Shown piece by piece: positions 29,881 through 39,220 of a stretch of DNA of 64,000 nt (positions within the stretch are counted from its first letter, which is position 1; every line of letters starts with the position of its first letter). Source of the stretch: Myxococcus hansupus (lineage in GTDB: Bacteria; Myxococcota; Myxococcia; Myxococcales; Myxococcaceae); NCBI RefSeq assembly GCF_000280925.3, contig NZ_CP012109.1, positions 3,864,501 to 3,928,500 of the forward strand. The letters run 5' to 3'. The notes under the pieces were generated by a model. The model saw only the letters and a program-made list of their open reading frames with translations, ran no database searches and was not told where the DNA came from. Made by a program: the position numbers and the translations under genes.

Positions 29881-32800
29881 GCGCGCCCCGGAATGGGAGC
29901 GCATCGAACCTCTGGACACCATCAGCAACACGAACGTGCCACTGACGTCTGTGTTCGACCTCCGGTTCGATGAGCCGTTGTCGACCGCGAGCGCTGGCCT
30001 GTTGCAATTGCGCCTCCACCCCTCGGGCGTCCCCGTTCCGGGCGTTTCTCAGCTCCTGGCGGATGGGAGAACCCTGCGGTTTACCCCCGCGGAGAGCCTC
30101 CGCTCGACGACGTACTACGCCGTGACCGCCACGGGAGTCACCGACGTCGCTGGCAACGTGGCCCGCGTCTACACCCGGAGCTTCCGCACCCTGGACATCG
30201 TGAAGCCGACGGTCGAGATCCGCCGTTTGGGCGGAGCAATCGTGGTGAACCAGGACTCATTCGCAGCGGGCGTGAACTGGACGTTCCAGGTTGTGGGGAC
30301 CGACGACAGCGGGCCTGTCGTGACGACCGCGCTCAGTGTGAATGACATGCCCGTGCCCCGGTCGCCCTCCGGTCATTTCGTGTACCAGTGGCACCAGGAT
30401 GAGGTGAACACCTGCCAGGTCCTGAAAGCGACGGCGACGGATTCCAGCGGAAACATCAGCGACACCTTCTCCGTGGTGGTTCAGGTCGTCGAAGACTCAC
30501 CGCCCGAGGTCGATATCGAGCAGCCCGCTGCTGATATGTCGATCGAAGAGGGCGGCTCCGTAAGTGTCGTTGTCGTGGCCAGGGACAGTTCAAGCGTCAC
30601 ATCCGTGGAGTTCCACGTGGATGGCGTTCCGATGGCAAGGCTTGCGGGGCAAACGGGAACGCTCGTGACCCTGTCGCGCAGCATCCCGTTGGGCCTGCTG
30701 AAAGGCTCCGCGACCAGTGAGCAACGCGTCATGACGGCCTATGCGACGGACAATAAAGGCCAGGTCACTGCCGCTGCCCCTCGGACACTCACGGTGACTC
30801 GGGATTCCGTGCCTCCTTCGGTGGTGATGCGGACTCCCGTGACGGGGGCTCAAGTCGTCGGTGGCTCGAACTTGATGATTGAGGCGCTCGCCTCGGATGA
30901 GAACGCCGTCACGGAGGTCGAGGTTTTCGTCAACGGGGCCTCGGTTGGGCTGGCCCACACGCCGCCGTGGAGAGTTTCGTGGCAAGCGCCCTTCGTGTCG
31001 AACCCTGAGCCACACGTGGTTCGAGTCGTCGCACGCGATTTCAGAGCCAACGAGGGCGATGCTACGGCCGCATTCACCGTGGTGCCGTCGCCGACTCGCC
31101 CCTTCGCCGCGATCACGTCGCCGGATGCTGGAACGACGCTTCCGGAAGGGAAGCCCTTTGGCGTAACCGTCAATGCAACTGCTGCTGTTGCGATCGCATC
31201 CGTTCGTGTCACGGCAGGCACCGATGAACGCGTTTTGACGCAACCGCCGTGGCAGGCGGAATTCGTAGCCCCTGTGCTTGATGGCGGCACGGTACCGTTG
31301 GAACTCACGGCCCAGGTGACGGACGAAGCTGGCATGTCGAGCCACATTTCGCGCGTCCAAATCAATGTCGCTGACGACGGACAAAGCCATATTGGCGTCG
31401 CTCTTGTTCGCGAGCCCTCGGGTCCGTTGTTGCTGGGCGGAACGGCGCTTACGCTGAAGGGTGAAACCGACGGAGGAGTGACGCCCGAACTGTCGGCAAG
31501 CCTTGGGGACAGCCCAATGGCATTGAGGCACCTGCCAGGGGCCTCTTTGGCCGAGGCTCGGTTGCCCGAAGGTCCTGAAGGCGCGTCGGTGGTGATGCGG
31601 GCAACGGTCCAGGCCCCAGGCGGGGCGTCGGCCGTTGCCGAGCAGAATGGGACCTTGGCGGTGATGACCACAGGTCAGGCCCGGATTGTCGAGGACGCCA
31701 GCGACGTCTTGGAGCCAGTCGTCCTCGCCAGCCGAGGGGATCAGATTCTGGTCGTTCGCTCGGATGGTGGAGGTACTGGCGAGCTTGAGCTCCGGACTCG
31801 GCAGGCCGGTGCAAGAGTGGCCTCGCAGCGCTTTACTGGCACCCCAGTGGGTGCCGTATTCGTTGGTGATGAGATCGTCGTGGCCATTCGCAAGCAGGGA
31901 GCAGGGGCGCTTGAGCGCTTCACGTTGCCTGCCCTCATTCATAAGCCTTTGGAGTCGGTGCCTCTCGTTCGTGAGCCCCACGCAGTGGATGGGGCGAGGA
32001 ACTGGATCGCGGTGGCCACCGATCAAGGTATTGAATTGCGGCACGCCAACGGTGCGGTGGCGAGCCAGTTGTCGCTGGGGAACGTGACGGCTTTGGCTGC
32101 GGAAGGGCAAAGGATCTTCGCCACGACGACAACCGAGGTGGTGGCGATCGATGTCCCCATGGCCTCCGCGCCACGAGAACTCGCACGCACCGCCATCGAG
32201 GAGGCCCCCATCACGACGATTGCTGCGCTCGCTGACGGTGGCGCCTGCGTGGCTGGCAACGTAGTCCGTTGTTTCTCCTTGGTCGAAGCCGAGCACTCGG
32301 CAACGCACCTTCTGAGCAGAGGGACTGCTCCTCTGAACTCCGAAGCGCTCAGCGCCTCCGCCTTCGGAGAGTTGTTGGTGGTGGGGTCGCGTGATGGCGT
32401 TCGAGTCATTGACGTTCGAGGCACGCCCATGAGCGCAGGCATGTATCCTGCACTCATGGGACGGGCGGCGCTGGTACCCGGGGCGCTGGTGACTGGAACG
32501 TCGAAGGGCGTGTCTTACCTCCCTGTCGTCCGGGGCTCGGCAACGCCCCACGTCGATTTGAATCTGCCTGCAACGGTTCCCCAGGGCACACGCGTTCCAA
32601 TGTCCGCCCTGGTTTCGGATGACGCGCTGCCGCTCAACGGCTTCACCGCGGCTGTGGCCATCAATGGGGTGGTCGCCGAGACGCGTGACACGCGGCTTCC
32701 TCCTTGGATTGACATGCCCATGACGGGTGCATCCGCATCCGTGGAATTGGCGGTCCGGGATCTCGCGGGCCGCCACGTTGTGATTCAACGTGAAGTCTTG

Positions 32801-35800
32801 TTGAGTGAATCTGGGCAGGAATCGGGGCCCGCTATCGCGAATGTGATCGTGCCCACGGAAGTAGGGGAGGGCGCTTACTTCTCGTTCGTGGTGTTCCCAG
32901 AACACCCGGCGCAGGTGGACCGAGTGGAGGTATCCGTCGCGGGGGGCGATCCTGTCCTATTCGTAGCGCCAGGGTTGGCCGGCGAACTCCTTGCCCCCGA
33001 AGTTCCAGCGGGAGCTCCTAGCGAGGTCCAGGTCACGTTTGTTGCGCTGACTGCGCAAGGGACGCGAGGTCCGCCACTGACACGAACGGTGTTGGTCCAT
33101 GATGGCGCGGCGGCGCAACGTCCCGTTATTGCTACACTACGGCGCGCCAACGCCTCGCCCATTTACGAAGGAGCGCGTGTCCCGATCGAAGTGGCTGTCG
33201 CGAGCACGACCGGCGGCGAAAGCATCCTGTTGCGAGTCGATGGACAAGAAGCCGGGCGCGTGAGCGGCGGCCATGCAATCGTCCCCGTGCGGATCCCCTT
33301 CGGAGGTGGAACGCGCACGGTGACGGTGACCGCCGTCGCCAGAAACGGGGCTGGGCTCGAGTCCGAACCTGCCACGTTGGCGCTCAACGTCGTCAACGAT
33401 GTGACGCCGCCAACCATTGTTGCCATCCACACCGACCCATCTGGAGAGTACGTCTCGGCCGGGAGTGAGATGACCGCGAGTGTCTCCGCGACAGATGATG
33501 ATGCCGTGGAAAGCGTCTCCCTCGAACTGTCTATCGACGAGGTTCGCCACGCTCGCGGTGGATGGGAGCTTGTGTATCGAATCCCGCCAGACCTGCCGCA
33601 GGGGACAGTCCTGACCCTCCGCGCTCGTGTTGAAGACCGGGCCGGCAATGTTTCGACCCAAGAGTTGACGCGCACGGTAACCGGAGCCGTCGTGCTTCAC
33701 TCCTTGGCCAACGTCGCGCTCGAAAGCGCCTCTCGACTCGCCCGATTGGGGGACCGGGTCTATGTCGCTACTTCAACAGGGCTCTGGATTGGGCAGTTGG
33801 GAGGCTCCACGGAGGCCCCCCTTCTTTCGACTCTGGGTACGCTGACAACCCCCAAGGCGCCTGTCGGGGTCGCGGTGCTCGATCAGCTTGTCGCGCTTGC
33901 GATCGAGGACGAAGGCTTGTGGCTCATTGATGCCAGTGTACCGGCGTCCCCAAAGGTGGTGTCTCGCGTTTCAGGAACTTTCACTGGCGTAAGCGCGTCC
34001 GACAAATTCTACGTCCTGCGAAAACCGATTAGCACCCAGTATCAAGTCCACTCCATCGATGTTAGCGATCCGAGTTCTCCGGTTCTAGCGGTGTACGTAA
34101 ACGCAAGCAGTGAGCGGCGCGTTCTCGTGGAGGCCAACTCGGACGGGCCCGTTTTCATACAGGGCACATCAAAGATTCAGGTGCCAATTGTGTATGGCAC
34201 GGGAAACGCATCCAACCACGTCTTCGACGTCGGTCCGGCATTGGCTCGAGCGGCGGAAAGGGATGGGGACCTTGTCGTTATTGGCACGGACCGTTCGCTG
34301 CATGCATTTGTGGGCGACGCCCTTTCTCGAACACAGGTTCCGACTCCAGTGGTTTCAGTACCCTCCGGCGTCCGAGCGCTAGAGGTCGTGCGTGGCATCG
34401 CCTACGTGGTCAGCGACGATGGTTGGTTGCAACTCGTGGATTATCGTGAGCCCCTCGCGCCCAAAGTGATGTCTCGAATCCGATTCGAGGCGCATGCTGT
34501 TCAGATTGGCGGCGGCCTTCTGCTCTCGACAAGCACATCGGGTGTTCACGTCACGCGGTTGTCGAGATCCGGTGAGGGGATCGCAGCCGGCAGCGTCCAC
34601 GTGGGAGACAGTGCGCTGGGCCTCGCCCCGTTCCGAGGAGGAGCCCTGGTTGCGGCACGTTCGTCTGGAACTCGGCCTGTTGATGTCTCGGGAGGAAGGG
34701 CTCCGCAGCTACGAAATCCATCTGAGCCAGGCTCTAATGTTCGCCAGGTGGAAAGCTGGCAGCGGAGTGTTTTCTCACTCGACGGACAAGCCATCCGCGT
34801 TTCGGGCGTGAATGAAGTGCTGGGTGGGCGGCTCCAACTGCATGGCGCCAATTCAAGTGCGCTTCAACAGGCGTTGGGAGCGGTTGAACAGTTCTCGGTC
34901 GCGCCCGGCCGCGTCTGGGCTATCTCTTCAGCGGGAGGCGTGAGTACGGTAAGGTGGCCTTTGACCCCCGTACCTGACAGGCAATCCCTGGCCCTTGGGC
35001 GCGCGGCTTTCGGAATTGCAGGAAACGAACGTCGAGCGCTCGTGGCATTGGGGGAGCAGGGGGTTGCCGTGCTCGAGGTGGCTCCATCGGGCCAACTTCG
35101 TCATCAAGGCATTCTTCCAGTTTCAGCATCAGTCGTTGCATTGGACGGAAACTTGGCGGTCACGGGTGGAGCCAATTCAATTTCACTTTTCAATCTAGGG
35201 TCAGACGGGGCACCTCAGTTGATCGGGACCCTACCCACGGCTGGCGAGGTCCAACGGATTCGCCTTGAAGGCCGACTGGCGATCGTTAGCGAAGGCGCTG
35301 CTGGCGTTGAAGTCTGGCACATCCACGAGGGGGAGCCAGCTGAACGACTGGCTTTGCTGAGTGCATCAAGCGCACAGGATGCCGTATTTACATCAGGTCG
35401 CATTCTAATCGCAGACGGAGATTCGGGACTCGTTCATTCATATACCGCTCCTCATTCGGCCACCCCGACAGTGCGAATCCTTTCAGACGGCGGACGCTTG
35501 GAGGCAGAAGCCGGTGGTCAAATCAATCTCACGGGCATTGCTCATGGTGTGGGGATCGATGACGCAGTTCTGGTCATCAACGGCCACGCGGCCACCCATC
35601 TTGACGAAGCGGATTTGAGAGCAAGCTGGACCTTGCCCAATAATGCGGTGCCAGGAAGCGTTTACTCAATTCAGATTCGTGTCTATGACGCTGGAGGACT
35701 GACGGCCACGTCGCAACCAGTTGAAGTCTTCGTGGTGCCGTCTTCTGCAACCCACCCCAGTGTCAGTGTTTCGGCAGGAGGGCACAGCACCCTCTATTCC

Positions 35801-38800
35801 GGAGCAGTCGTGGACGTGATAGCGAACAAGAACAATGGGCTGCCTCCATTTACCGTTTCAGCGCGCCTGGGCACTGCGTATCTTGGAACGCTCCAGCAGA
35901 CAGCAACCAACGTAAATCGTTTCGAGGGGTCTTTCCGTATACCCATCTTCGAATCTTCAGGCTCCATGCCATTGGCGGTGATCCTGACGGATGGGGCGGG
36001 GCGAACGGCGGAAGCGTTCGTCAACCTCAACGTTGTTGGAGACACGCAGCCGCCAGGCACGCCCAGCGGGCTGCCCCCTGAATTGCGAGCGGGTCCTTAC
36101 GTCCATCAATTGACCTTGAGAGGCTCCGACGATGGAATGCACTGGCTCGAGCTTGAACAGGATGGACGCCTGATCGCTGTTTCGCCAGAGCGGACAGGAA
36201 GCATTGCCTTCCAGTATTCACTCCGCCTGCCGGACGACGCTGTCGGACAGACAATAACGCTGGCATTGACCGGCGTTGATCAAGCCGGGCGCCGGACGCG
36301 AATCACGCAAAGCTATATCGTCCTTCCGGACGGCTCTGCTCCAACGGTTACGTTCCCCTATGGTCTTCCCCACCTATCCGCCAAGGAGGGCGAAACAATT
36401 TCCGTCAATCCCTCTGCCAATGACGTGGATAGAGATCTGGCAAGTATCCATGTTTACGCCGATGGAGTGGAGATTGGCTCGACGACATCGTCGTCCGTAC
36501 TCATCAGACATACGCTCCCTAGACTGAGCGAGCGTCCCCATGTGGTGTTCAAGGCTGTCGCTACTGACTCACGTGGACGCACGGCGACAGTCGAACGCAC
36601 GACGGTTCTACTCCCCAATCCACCTCCGACCTTCAATTCCTCGGTGTTGCCAAGTCAGCCAATCCAGCGGGATACGGTGAAAGTGTGCGCACGGGCGTTC
36701 GATGACGTCAGCATTGTTGACCTCGTCGCCTCGGTCGACGGGGTCGCCATGACGGAGCCTGGATCATGCTTCACTCAGGCATGCAGGGAGCTTTGCGGAA
36801 CAATCACATTGAGTGCGACCGCGACGCAGCTAGAGATTGCGGCGAGTGCGACGGACAACCTGGGCGCCACCACGAACCTGGCCCGGATCATCCCCGTGGG
36901 CGTGAACCGACCGCCTAATGTCACGTTGAACGCACAGACCTATATGCTTGTTGGACAACCGCGAGAGTTCCTCGGCAATGCCACGGATGAGCGGAACACT
37001 CTCGCCTGGGCGGAGTTCCGGGTGAACGGCGTCGCCGTGGGCGATCGCTTGATTTCTCCGACAAGCGGCAGTTCGCTTCGGCGGACTTACACTCCCGTGT
37101 CCAGTGGTATGGCTCGAGTCTCGCTGGTCGCTCAGGACCAACACGGGCAAGTGAGTGAGTCATTTCAAGATGTCGTGGTGCTGGATGCGAGATATCCGGC
37201 AGACTCCACCCCTGTCATTTCGGCTGAGGATCTCAGTTTCGAAGGGCAAGACATCATCGTTCGGAGCGGTCAAACCCTCCAAATCGACGGCACGCATACG
37301 TTCAGAAATCTGTATGTCTTGCAGAACGCAGTGGTGACCCATGCGCCCCAAGCGAACGCTGGGACTCACTTCCTGGATCTCACGGTCTCGAACGAGGTTC
37401 GGATCTATGCCACCGGCAAGGTAGACGTGAGCGGACGTGGTTATCTGGGTGGGTGGCAGCCTGGGAATTCTGATCGAAACGGGAAAAAGCAAGGCAATGC
37501 TCCGACAGGAGCAGACTCCGCCGCAGGCAGTCATGGTGGATACGGACAGGGGCTTGCTCAAGCAGGGGTTGAATCTCCTGTGCCCATTTACGGCGACTAC
37601 AGGGATCCCTCGGAGCCGGGCTCTGGCGGTTCCGGAGGAGCGGCCACAAGCGCTCTCGGCGGGAACGGCGGCGGTTTGATTCGATTGCAAGCGGCGTCAA
37701 TTCGCTTGGACGGCGAATTGCTCGCAAACGCAGAGTCAGGTAGCACCAACAACGCCAGTTACGGCGGTGCCGGTGGTGGAATCCGAATCGACGTGGGAGC
37801 CCTGACAGGCACCGGTGCGATCCGAGCCAATGGCGCGGGACGTTCCGCCCCCTACGGCGGCGGTGGTGGCCGTGTCGCGATCTACTACAATTCTGAGACG
37901 ACTGCGTTTGATTGGTCCAAGGTCGAAGCCAAGGGGCAGTATGCAAACGCAGGCACGGTCTTCCTGAAGGGGAATGCTCAGGAGTACGGTGAGTTGGTTC
38001 TGGCGACATACACGGGCAATAGTCTTCAGTTCACCAATCGCGCGAAGCCTACGCCTGTCGATGGAGGGACCTTCGACCGTTTCAATCTGTACGGCCATGG
38101 CGACGTCGAGGTGATGGGCCCGCTCACGACGCCTGTGCTTGAAATTGAACGAGGTGTTCGTGTCACTTTCCATGGCGAGGTGACGGGATCCATGGAATCG
38201 ATTCGCGTGCTCGGAGGGAGCCAGGTCACCCTGCGCCAGCCCTGGGCATTCTTGCCCGGTGTCTCAGTGGAACTCGCGGGAGTGCTTTCGGTTGCGGGGG
38301 GTGCACCTCTCCACCTGTCGAGCTTGAGCTTGACTCAGAACGCAAGTGCCCTGAAGCAGGTCCGAAGCACGGATGGCCTGCCACAGCCGCTGGAGGTGTT
38401 CGTCAACGGCCATGTGGATCTGGTTACGGGCTCAAGTATTGACGTGACCGGATTGGGTTATTTGGGCGGCTGGCAAGAAGGGAATGAATCGCGTACGGGA
38501 CTTACGTACGGGAACCAGTCGACCGGCGTGGAGTCGGCTGGTGGTAGTCACGGCGGATACGGCAGGACGGAGCAGCACCTGACTGAAGTCGCTCCTGTAG
38601 CGACTTATGGGGATTACAAACTGCCGTCGACCTTTGGCACTGGAGGTTCGGGCGGCCCAGCGAACCCCAGTGGCACTCCGCCTCTCGGTGGCAACGGTGG
38701 AGGTGCTTTGCATTTGAAGGCCAACTCCATTCGCGTAAATGGCCTGCTCCTCGCCAATGCGAGTCCGGGGACCGGTGCACTCGCCTCGGGGGGCGCGGGA

Positions 38801-39220
38801 GGAAGCATTCTCCTGGAGACCGGGGCACTCACCGGGACAGGCCGGATTGAGGCGCGCGCGGCGAGCAATTATGGAGGAGGAGGCCGCGTGGCCATCTATT
38901 ACGACATGTCGACATCGACATTCTCCTTGAACAACGTTCACGCGCCAGGCTCGAATAACGGGGGGGCAGGGACAATCTATCTCAAGGCCCTTCAGGCGGC
39001 ACATGGCGATATCGTCTTCGACAATGGAGGCACGTCATTCGACCCGCTGCGTTCGAAGCCGACAGAACTGTTCGCAACGCCTGCAGGAGAACAGACGTTC
39101 CGAAACTTCACCGTCAAGGGCAGGGCTGTGGTCTTTACGCCTGATGCGTTGGAAGTCACCGGAACGCTGACGGTTGAATCAACCTCTCGACTTCAGTCCC
39201 AGAACATCATCAGGCCATGA
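26420..39220 (+). CDS. Giant exported protein, C-terminal part (propeller, Big_5, IPT/TIG, Ig-like, duplicated Gly-rich domain)
   Basis: An open frame of 4266 codons in the -1 frame relative to the upstream part. The first possible start is GTG 26420, but it lies inside a propeller block, has no proper ribosome spacing and no signal peptide, so I read it as the continuation of the same protein. It holds the rest of supermodule six, supermodule seven (to 29880), a Big_5-like domain, Ig-like modules (about 30200-31390 and 32540-33690), propeller blocks (31680-32520 and 33695-35460), more Ig-like modules (35461-37200) and a duplicated Gly-rich domain (37210-39217). One Ig-like module near 36625-36900 has four Cys, unusual for this protein. 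The stop overlaps the next gene by ATGA. Joined to the N-terminal part, the product would be about 10,356 residues. Confidence 0.85.
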   Translation: MVANLSEPTHVTVISSLEFPGEGGSNRVLKRGNTVYVAAGAGGVRVVDVSKPADIEEAFLPLEVSGAATDIAMGGSLLFVGDAEGVKVFDLADGSRRPLRVGSRVIPGGVSAMALHRGNLLVSSASVGAPLLHVLDARTGGLSTHGTVSLSAPAVHITVEGTRAFVSLGKAKQVAIYQLFDIQNPAPAGTLTVDGLVGGWASAEQTRVAGGVAYVAAGGGKVLRFSVREGETPVQLGRATVVGDARTLAFMGRYLLVGTLVLDKSGTPVELPVSDPADASLPLAGALASVELDTLDIRGTHPRDGEVVSPGESAQVLLTALPEATSATEVTLYRRTPEEMVSVARQVLPDVQGGQVVLTPYSPLALDTAYELRIGAGLKDLRGATLGTEGRVRFRTSLDASPERPEIASVTPAYGLTAGGNEVELLGSGFRSGCTVTIGGIPAPIQELASDGSRMRVLAPAGLAGAAAVEVTNPGGLSHLLLGAYRYLVAPVLTDVQPRHATFNSRAVVRVTGEGLFPGSQVHFDTVPAHSVVMDDSGALLVTVPDQVIGRVALTVLTPGANPQQGTLQGGFTFSLAERTRLNDMGSVLARRGNLVFAAHTDRSLSVVDFAVAGSPGVLGSAVNGVSGPVDMVIHGDDLFLAGRSEVVRYSIAENVCGTSPSAPCSPLELERVQFALAPNVGLRAVAAGGAGAYVAVAGGNELALMSPINGAYEVIARTSLGSGTVIDLDVVDDALLVLVQDGTQSRLEVRSTEGSALPLLGEIPRLGSPMGGMAREGSRVAVSAGTQLHLIDVTHGSEPQILASAVDPNGGSSETLTLSGPWLLASKGSRVSWLDTSQGSTLVERTFASMGSSVSSAAIVNGVAVVSVANSLRVLDVPYPTVDALRPLPGAAIARNGSVAVGLPTALPGAVLSGSTLQLWAGALQVVGNTVPSGTALTFVPSNPLDSERTYVARLVLAPLPSVTGGRLLAPWEYPLRAGGVPMSLRVDAVSPASGPVAGGIPVTVSGFGFGTAPKVLFGGVEAVIVGEVQDNLLTVTLPPSVAAGPAVVRVVRGDGASAVAVTPFVYAAPMSFVDVTPRTVDVAGGWVTISGVGFHHGLEVRFDGAVASTQANRATSVQAHVPSGGLGHLTLTLSQLGSDSVVVPNAVYRGDVRAPEWERIEPLDTISNTNVPLTSVFDLRFDEPLSTASAGLLQLRLHPSGVPVPGVSQLLADGRTLRFTPAESLRSTTYYAVTATGVTDVAGNVARVYTRSFRTLDIVKPTVEIRRLGGAIVVNQDSFAAGVNWTFQVVGTDDSGPVVTTALSVNDMPVPRSPSGHFVYQWHQDEVNTCQVLKATATDSSGNISDTFSVVVQVVEDSPPEVDIEQPAADMSIEEGGSVSVVVVARDSSSVTSVEFHVDGVPMARLAGQTGTLVTLSRSIPLGLLKGSATSEQRVMTAYATDNKGQVTAAAPRTLTVTRDSVPPSVVMRTPVTGAQVVGGSNLMIEALASDENAVTEVEVFVNGASVGLAHTPPWRVSWQAPFVSNPEPHVVRVVARDFRANEGDATAAFTVVPSPTRPFAAITSPDAGTTLPEGKPFGVTVNATAAVAIASVRVTAGTDERVLTQPPWQAEFVAPVLDGGTVPLELTAQVTDEAGMSSHISRVQINVADDGQSHIGVALVREPSGPLLLGGTALTLKGETDGGVTPELSASLGDSPMALRHLPGASLAEARLPEGPEGASVVMRATVQAPGGASAVAEQNGTLAVMTTGQARIVEDASDVLEPVVLASRGDQILVVRSDGGGTGELELRTRQAGARVASQRFTGTPVGAVFVGDEIVVAIRKQGAGALERFTLPALIHKPLESVPLVREPHAVDGARNWIAVATDQGIELRHANGAVASQLSLGNVTALAAEGQRIFATTTTEVVAIDVPMASAPRELARTAIEEAPITTIAALADGGACVAGNVVRCFSLVEAEHSATHLLSRGTAPLNSEALSASAFGELLVVGSRDGVRVIDVRGTPMSAGMYPALMGRAALVPGALVTGTSKGVSYLPVVRGSATPHVDLNLPATVPQGTRVPMSALVSDDALPLNGFTAAVAINGVVAETRDTRLPPWIDMPMTGASASVELAVRDLAGRHVVIQREVLLSESGQESGPAIANVIVPTEVGEGAYFSFVVFPEHPAQVDRVEVSVAGGDPVLFVAPGLAGELLAPEVPAGAPSEVQVTFVALTAQGTRGPPLTRTVLVHDGAAAQRPVIATLRRANASPIYEGARVPIEVAVASTTGGESILLRVDGQEAGRVSGGHAIVPVRIPFGGGTRTVTVTAVARNGAGLESEPATLALNVVNDVTPPTIVAIHTDPSGEYVSAGSEMTASVSATDDDAVESVSLELSIDEVRHARGGWELVYRIPPDLPQGTVLTLRARVEDRAGNVSTQELTRTVTGAVVLHSLANVALESASRLARLGDRVYVATSTGLWIGQLGGSTEAPLLSTLGTLTTPKAPVGVAVLDQLVALAIEDEGLWLIDASVPASPKVVSRVSGTFTGVSASDKFYVLRKPISTQYQVHSIDVSDPSSPVLAVYVNASSERRVLVEANSDGPVFIQGTSKIQVPIVYGTGNASNHVFDVGPALARAAERDGDLVVIGTDRSLHAFVGDALSRTQVPTPVVSVPSGVRALEVVRGIAYVVSDDGWLQLVDYREPLAPKVMSRIRFEAHAVQIGGGLLLSTSTSGVHVTRLSRSGEGIAAGSVHVGDSALGLAPFRGGALVAARSSGTRPVDVSGGRAPQLRNPSEPGSNVRQVESWQRSVFSLDGQAIRVSGVNEVLGGRLQLHGANSSALQQALGAVEQFSVAPGRVWAISSAGGVSTVRWPLTPVPDRQSLALGRAAFGIAGNERRALVALGEQGVAVLEVAPSGQLRHQGILPVSASVVALDGNLAVTGGANSISLFNLGSDGAPQLIGTLPTAGEVQRIRLEGRLAIVSEGAAGVEVWHIHEGEPAERLALLSASSAQDAVFTSGRILIADGDSGLVHSYTAPHSATPTVRILSDGGRLEAEAGGQINLTGIAHGVGIDDAVLVINGHAATHLDEADLRASWTLPNNAVPGSVYSIQIRVYDAGGLTATSQPVEVFVVPSSATHPSVSVSAGGHSTLYSGAVVDVIANKNNGLPPFTVSARLGTAYLGTLQQTATNVNRFEGSFRIPIFESSGSMPLAVILTDGAGRTAEAFVNLNVVGDTQPPGTPSGLPPELRAGPYVHQLTLRGSDDGMHWLELEQDGRLIAVSPERTGSIAFQYSLRLPDDAVGQTITLALTGVDQAGRRTRITQSYIVLPDGSAPTVTFPYGLPHLSAKEGETISVNPSANDVDRDLASIHVYADGVEIGSTTSSSVLIRHTLPRLSERPHVVFKAVATDSRGRTATVERTTVLLPNPPPTFNSSVLPSQPIQRDTVKVCARAFDDVSIVDLVASVDGVAMTEPGSCFTQACRELCGTITLSATATQLEIAASATDNLGATTNLARIIPVGVNRPPNVTLNAQTYMLVGQPREFLGNATDERNTLAWAEFRVNGVAVGDRLISPTSGSSLRRTYTPVSSGMARVSLVAQDQHGQVSESFQDVVVLDARYPADSTPVISAEDLSFEGQDIIVRSGQTLQIDGTHTFRNLYVLQNAVVTHAPQANAGTHFLDLTVSNEVRIYATGKVDVSGRGYLGGWQPGNSDRNGKKQGNAPTGADSAAGSHGGYGQGLAQAGVESPVPIYGDYRDPSEPGSGGSGGAATSALGGNGGGLIRLQAASIRLDGELLANAESGSTNNASYGGAGGGIRIDVGALTGTGAIRANGAGRSAPYGGGGGRVAIYYNSETTAFDWSKVEAKGQYANAGTVFLKGNAQEYGELVLATYTGNSLQFTNRAKPTPVDGGTFDRFNLYGHGDVEVMGPLTTPVLEIERGVRVTFHGEVTGSMESIRVLGGSQVTLRQPWAFLPGVSVELAGVLSVAGGAPLHLSSLSLTQNASALKQVRSTDGLPQPLEVFVNGHVDLVTGSSIDVTGLGYLGGWQEGNESRTGLTYGNQSTGVESAGGSHGGYGRTEQHLTEVAPVATYGDYKLPSTFGTGGSGGPANPSGTPPLGGNGGGALHLKANSIRVNGLLLANASPGTGALASGGAGGSILLETGALTGTGRIEARAASNYGGGGRVAIYYDMSTSTFSLNNVHAPGSNNGGAGTIYLKALQAAHGDIVFDNGGTSFDPLRSKPTELFATPAGEQTFRNFTVKGRAVVFTPDALEVTGTLTVESTSRLQSQNIIRP
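37408..39010 (+). repeat. Duplicated Gly-rich C-terminal domain of the giant protein
   Basis: Two copies, about 37408-37990 and 38413-39010, share the order: GxGYLGGWQxGN, GSHGGYG, YGDY, GSGGSGG, LGGNGGG, SIRxxGxLLANA, GGAGGxI, GALTGTGxI, YGGGGRVAIYY, and NAGTVFLKG or GAGTIYLKA. Between and around them are beta-rich segments with FxNLYV or FRNFTVKG motifs. The pattern suggests a beta-helix or Gly-rich surface domain. I do not recognise a named family. Confidence 0.65.

Noticed and set aside
8151-39220. Possible CRISPR or tandem DNA repeat array in the repeat-rich giant gene
   Set aside because: Repeats are conserved only at protein level, are 250-2000 bases long and stay in frame. There are no short identical DNA repeats with regular spacers.
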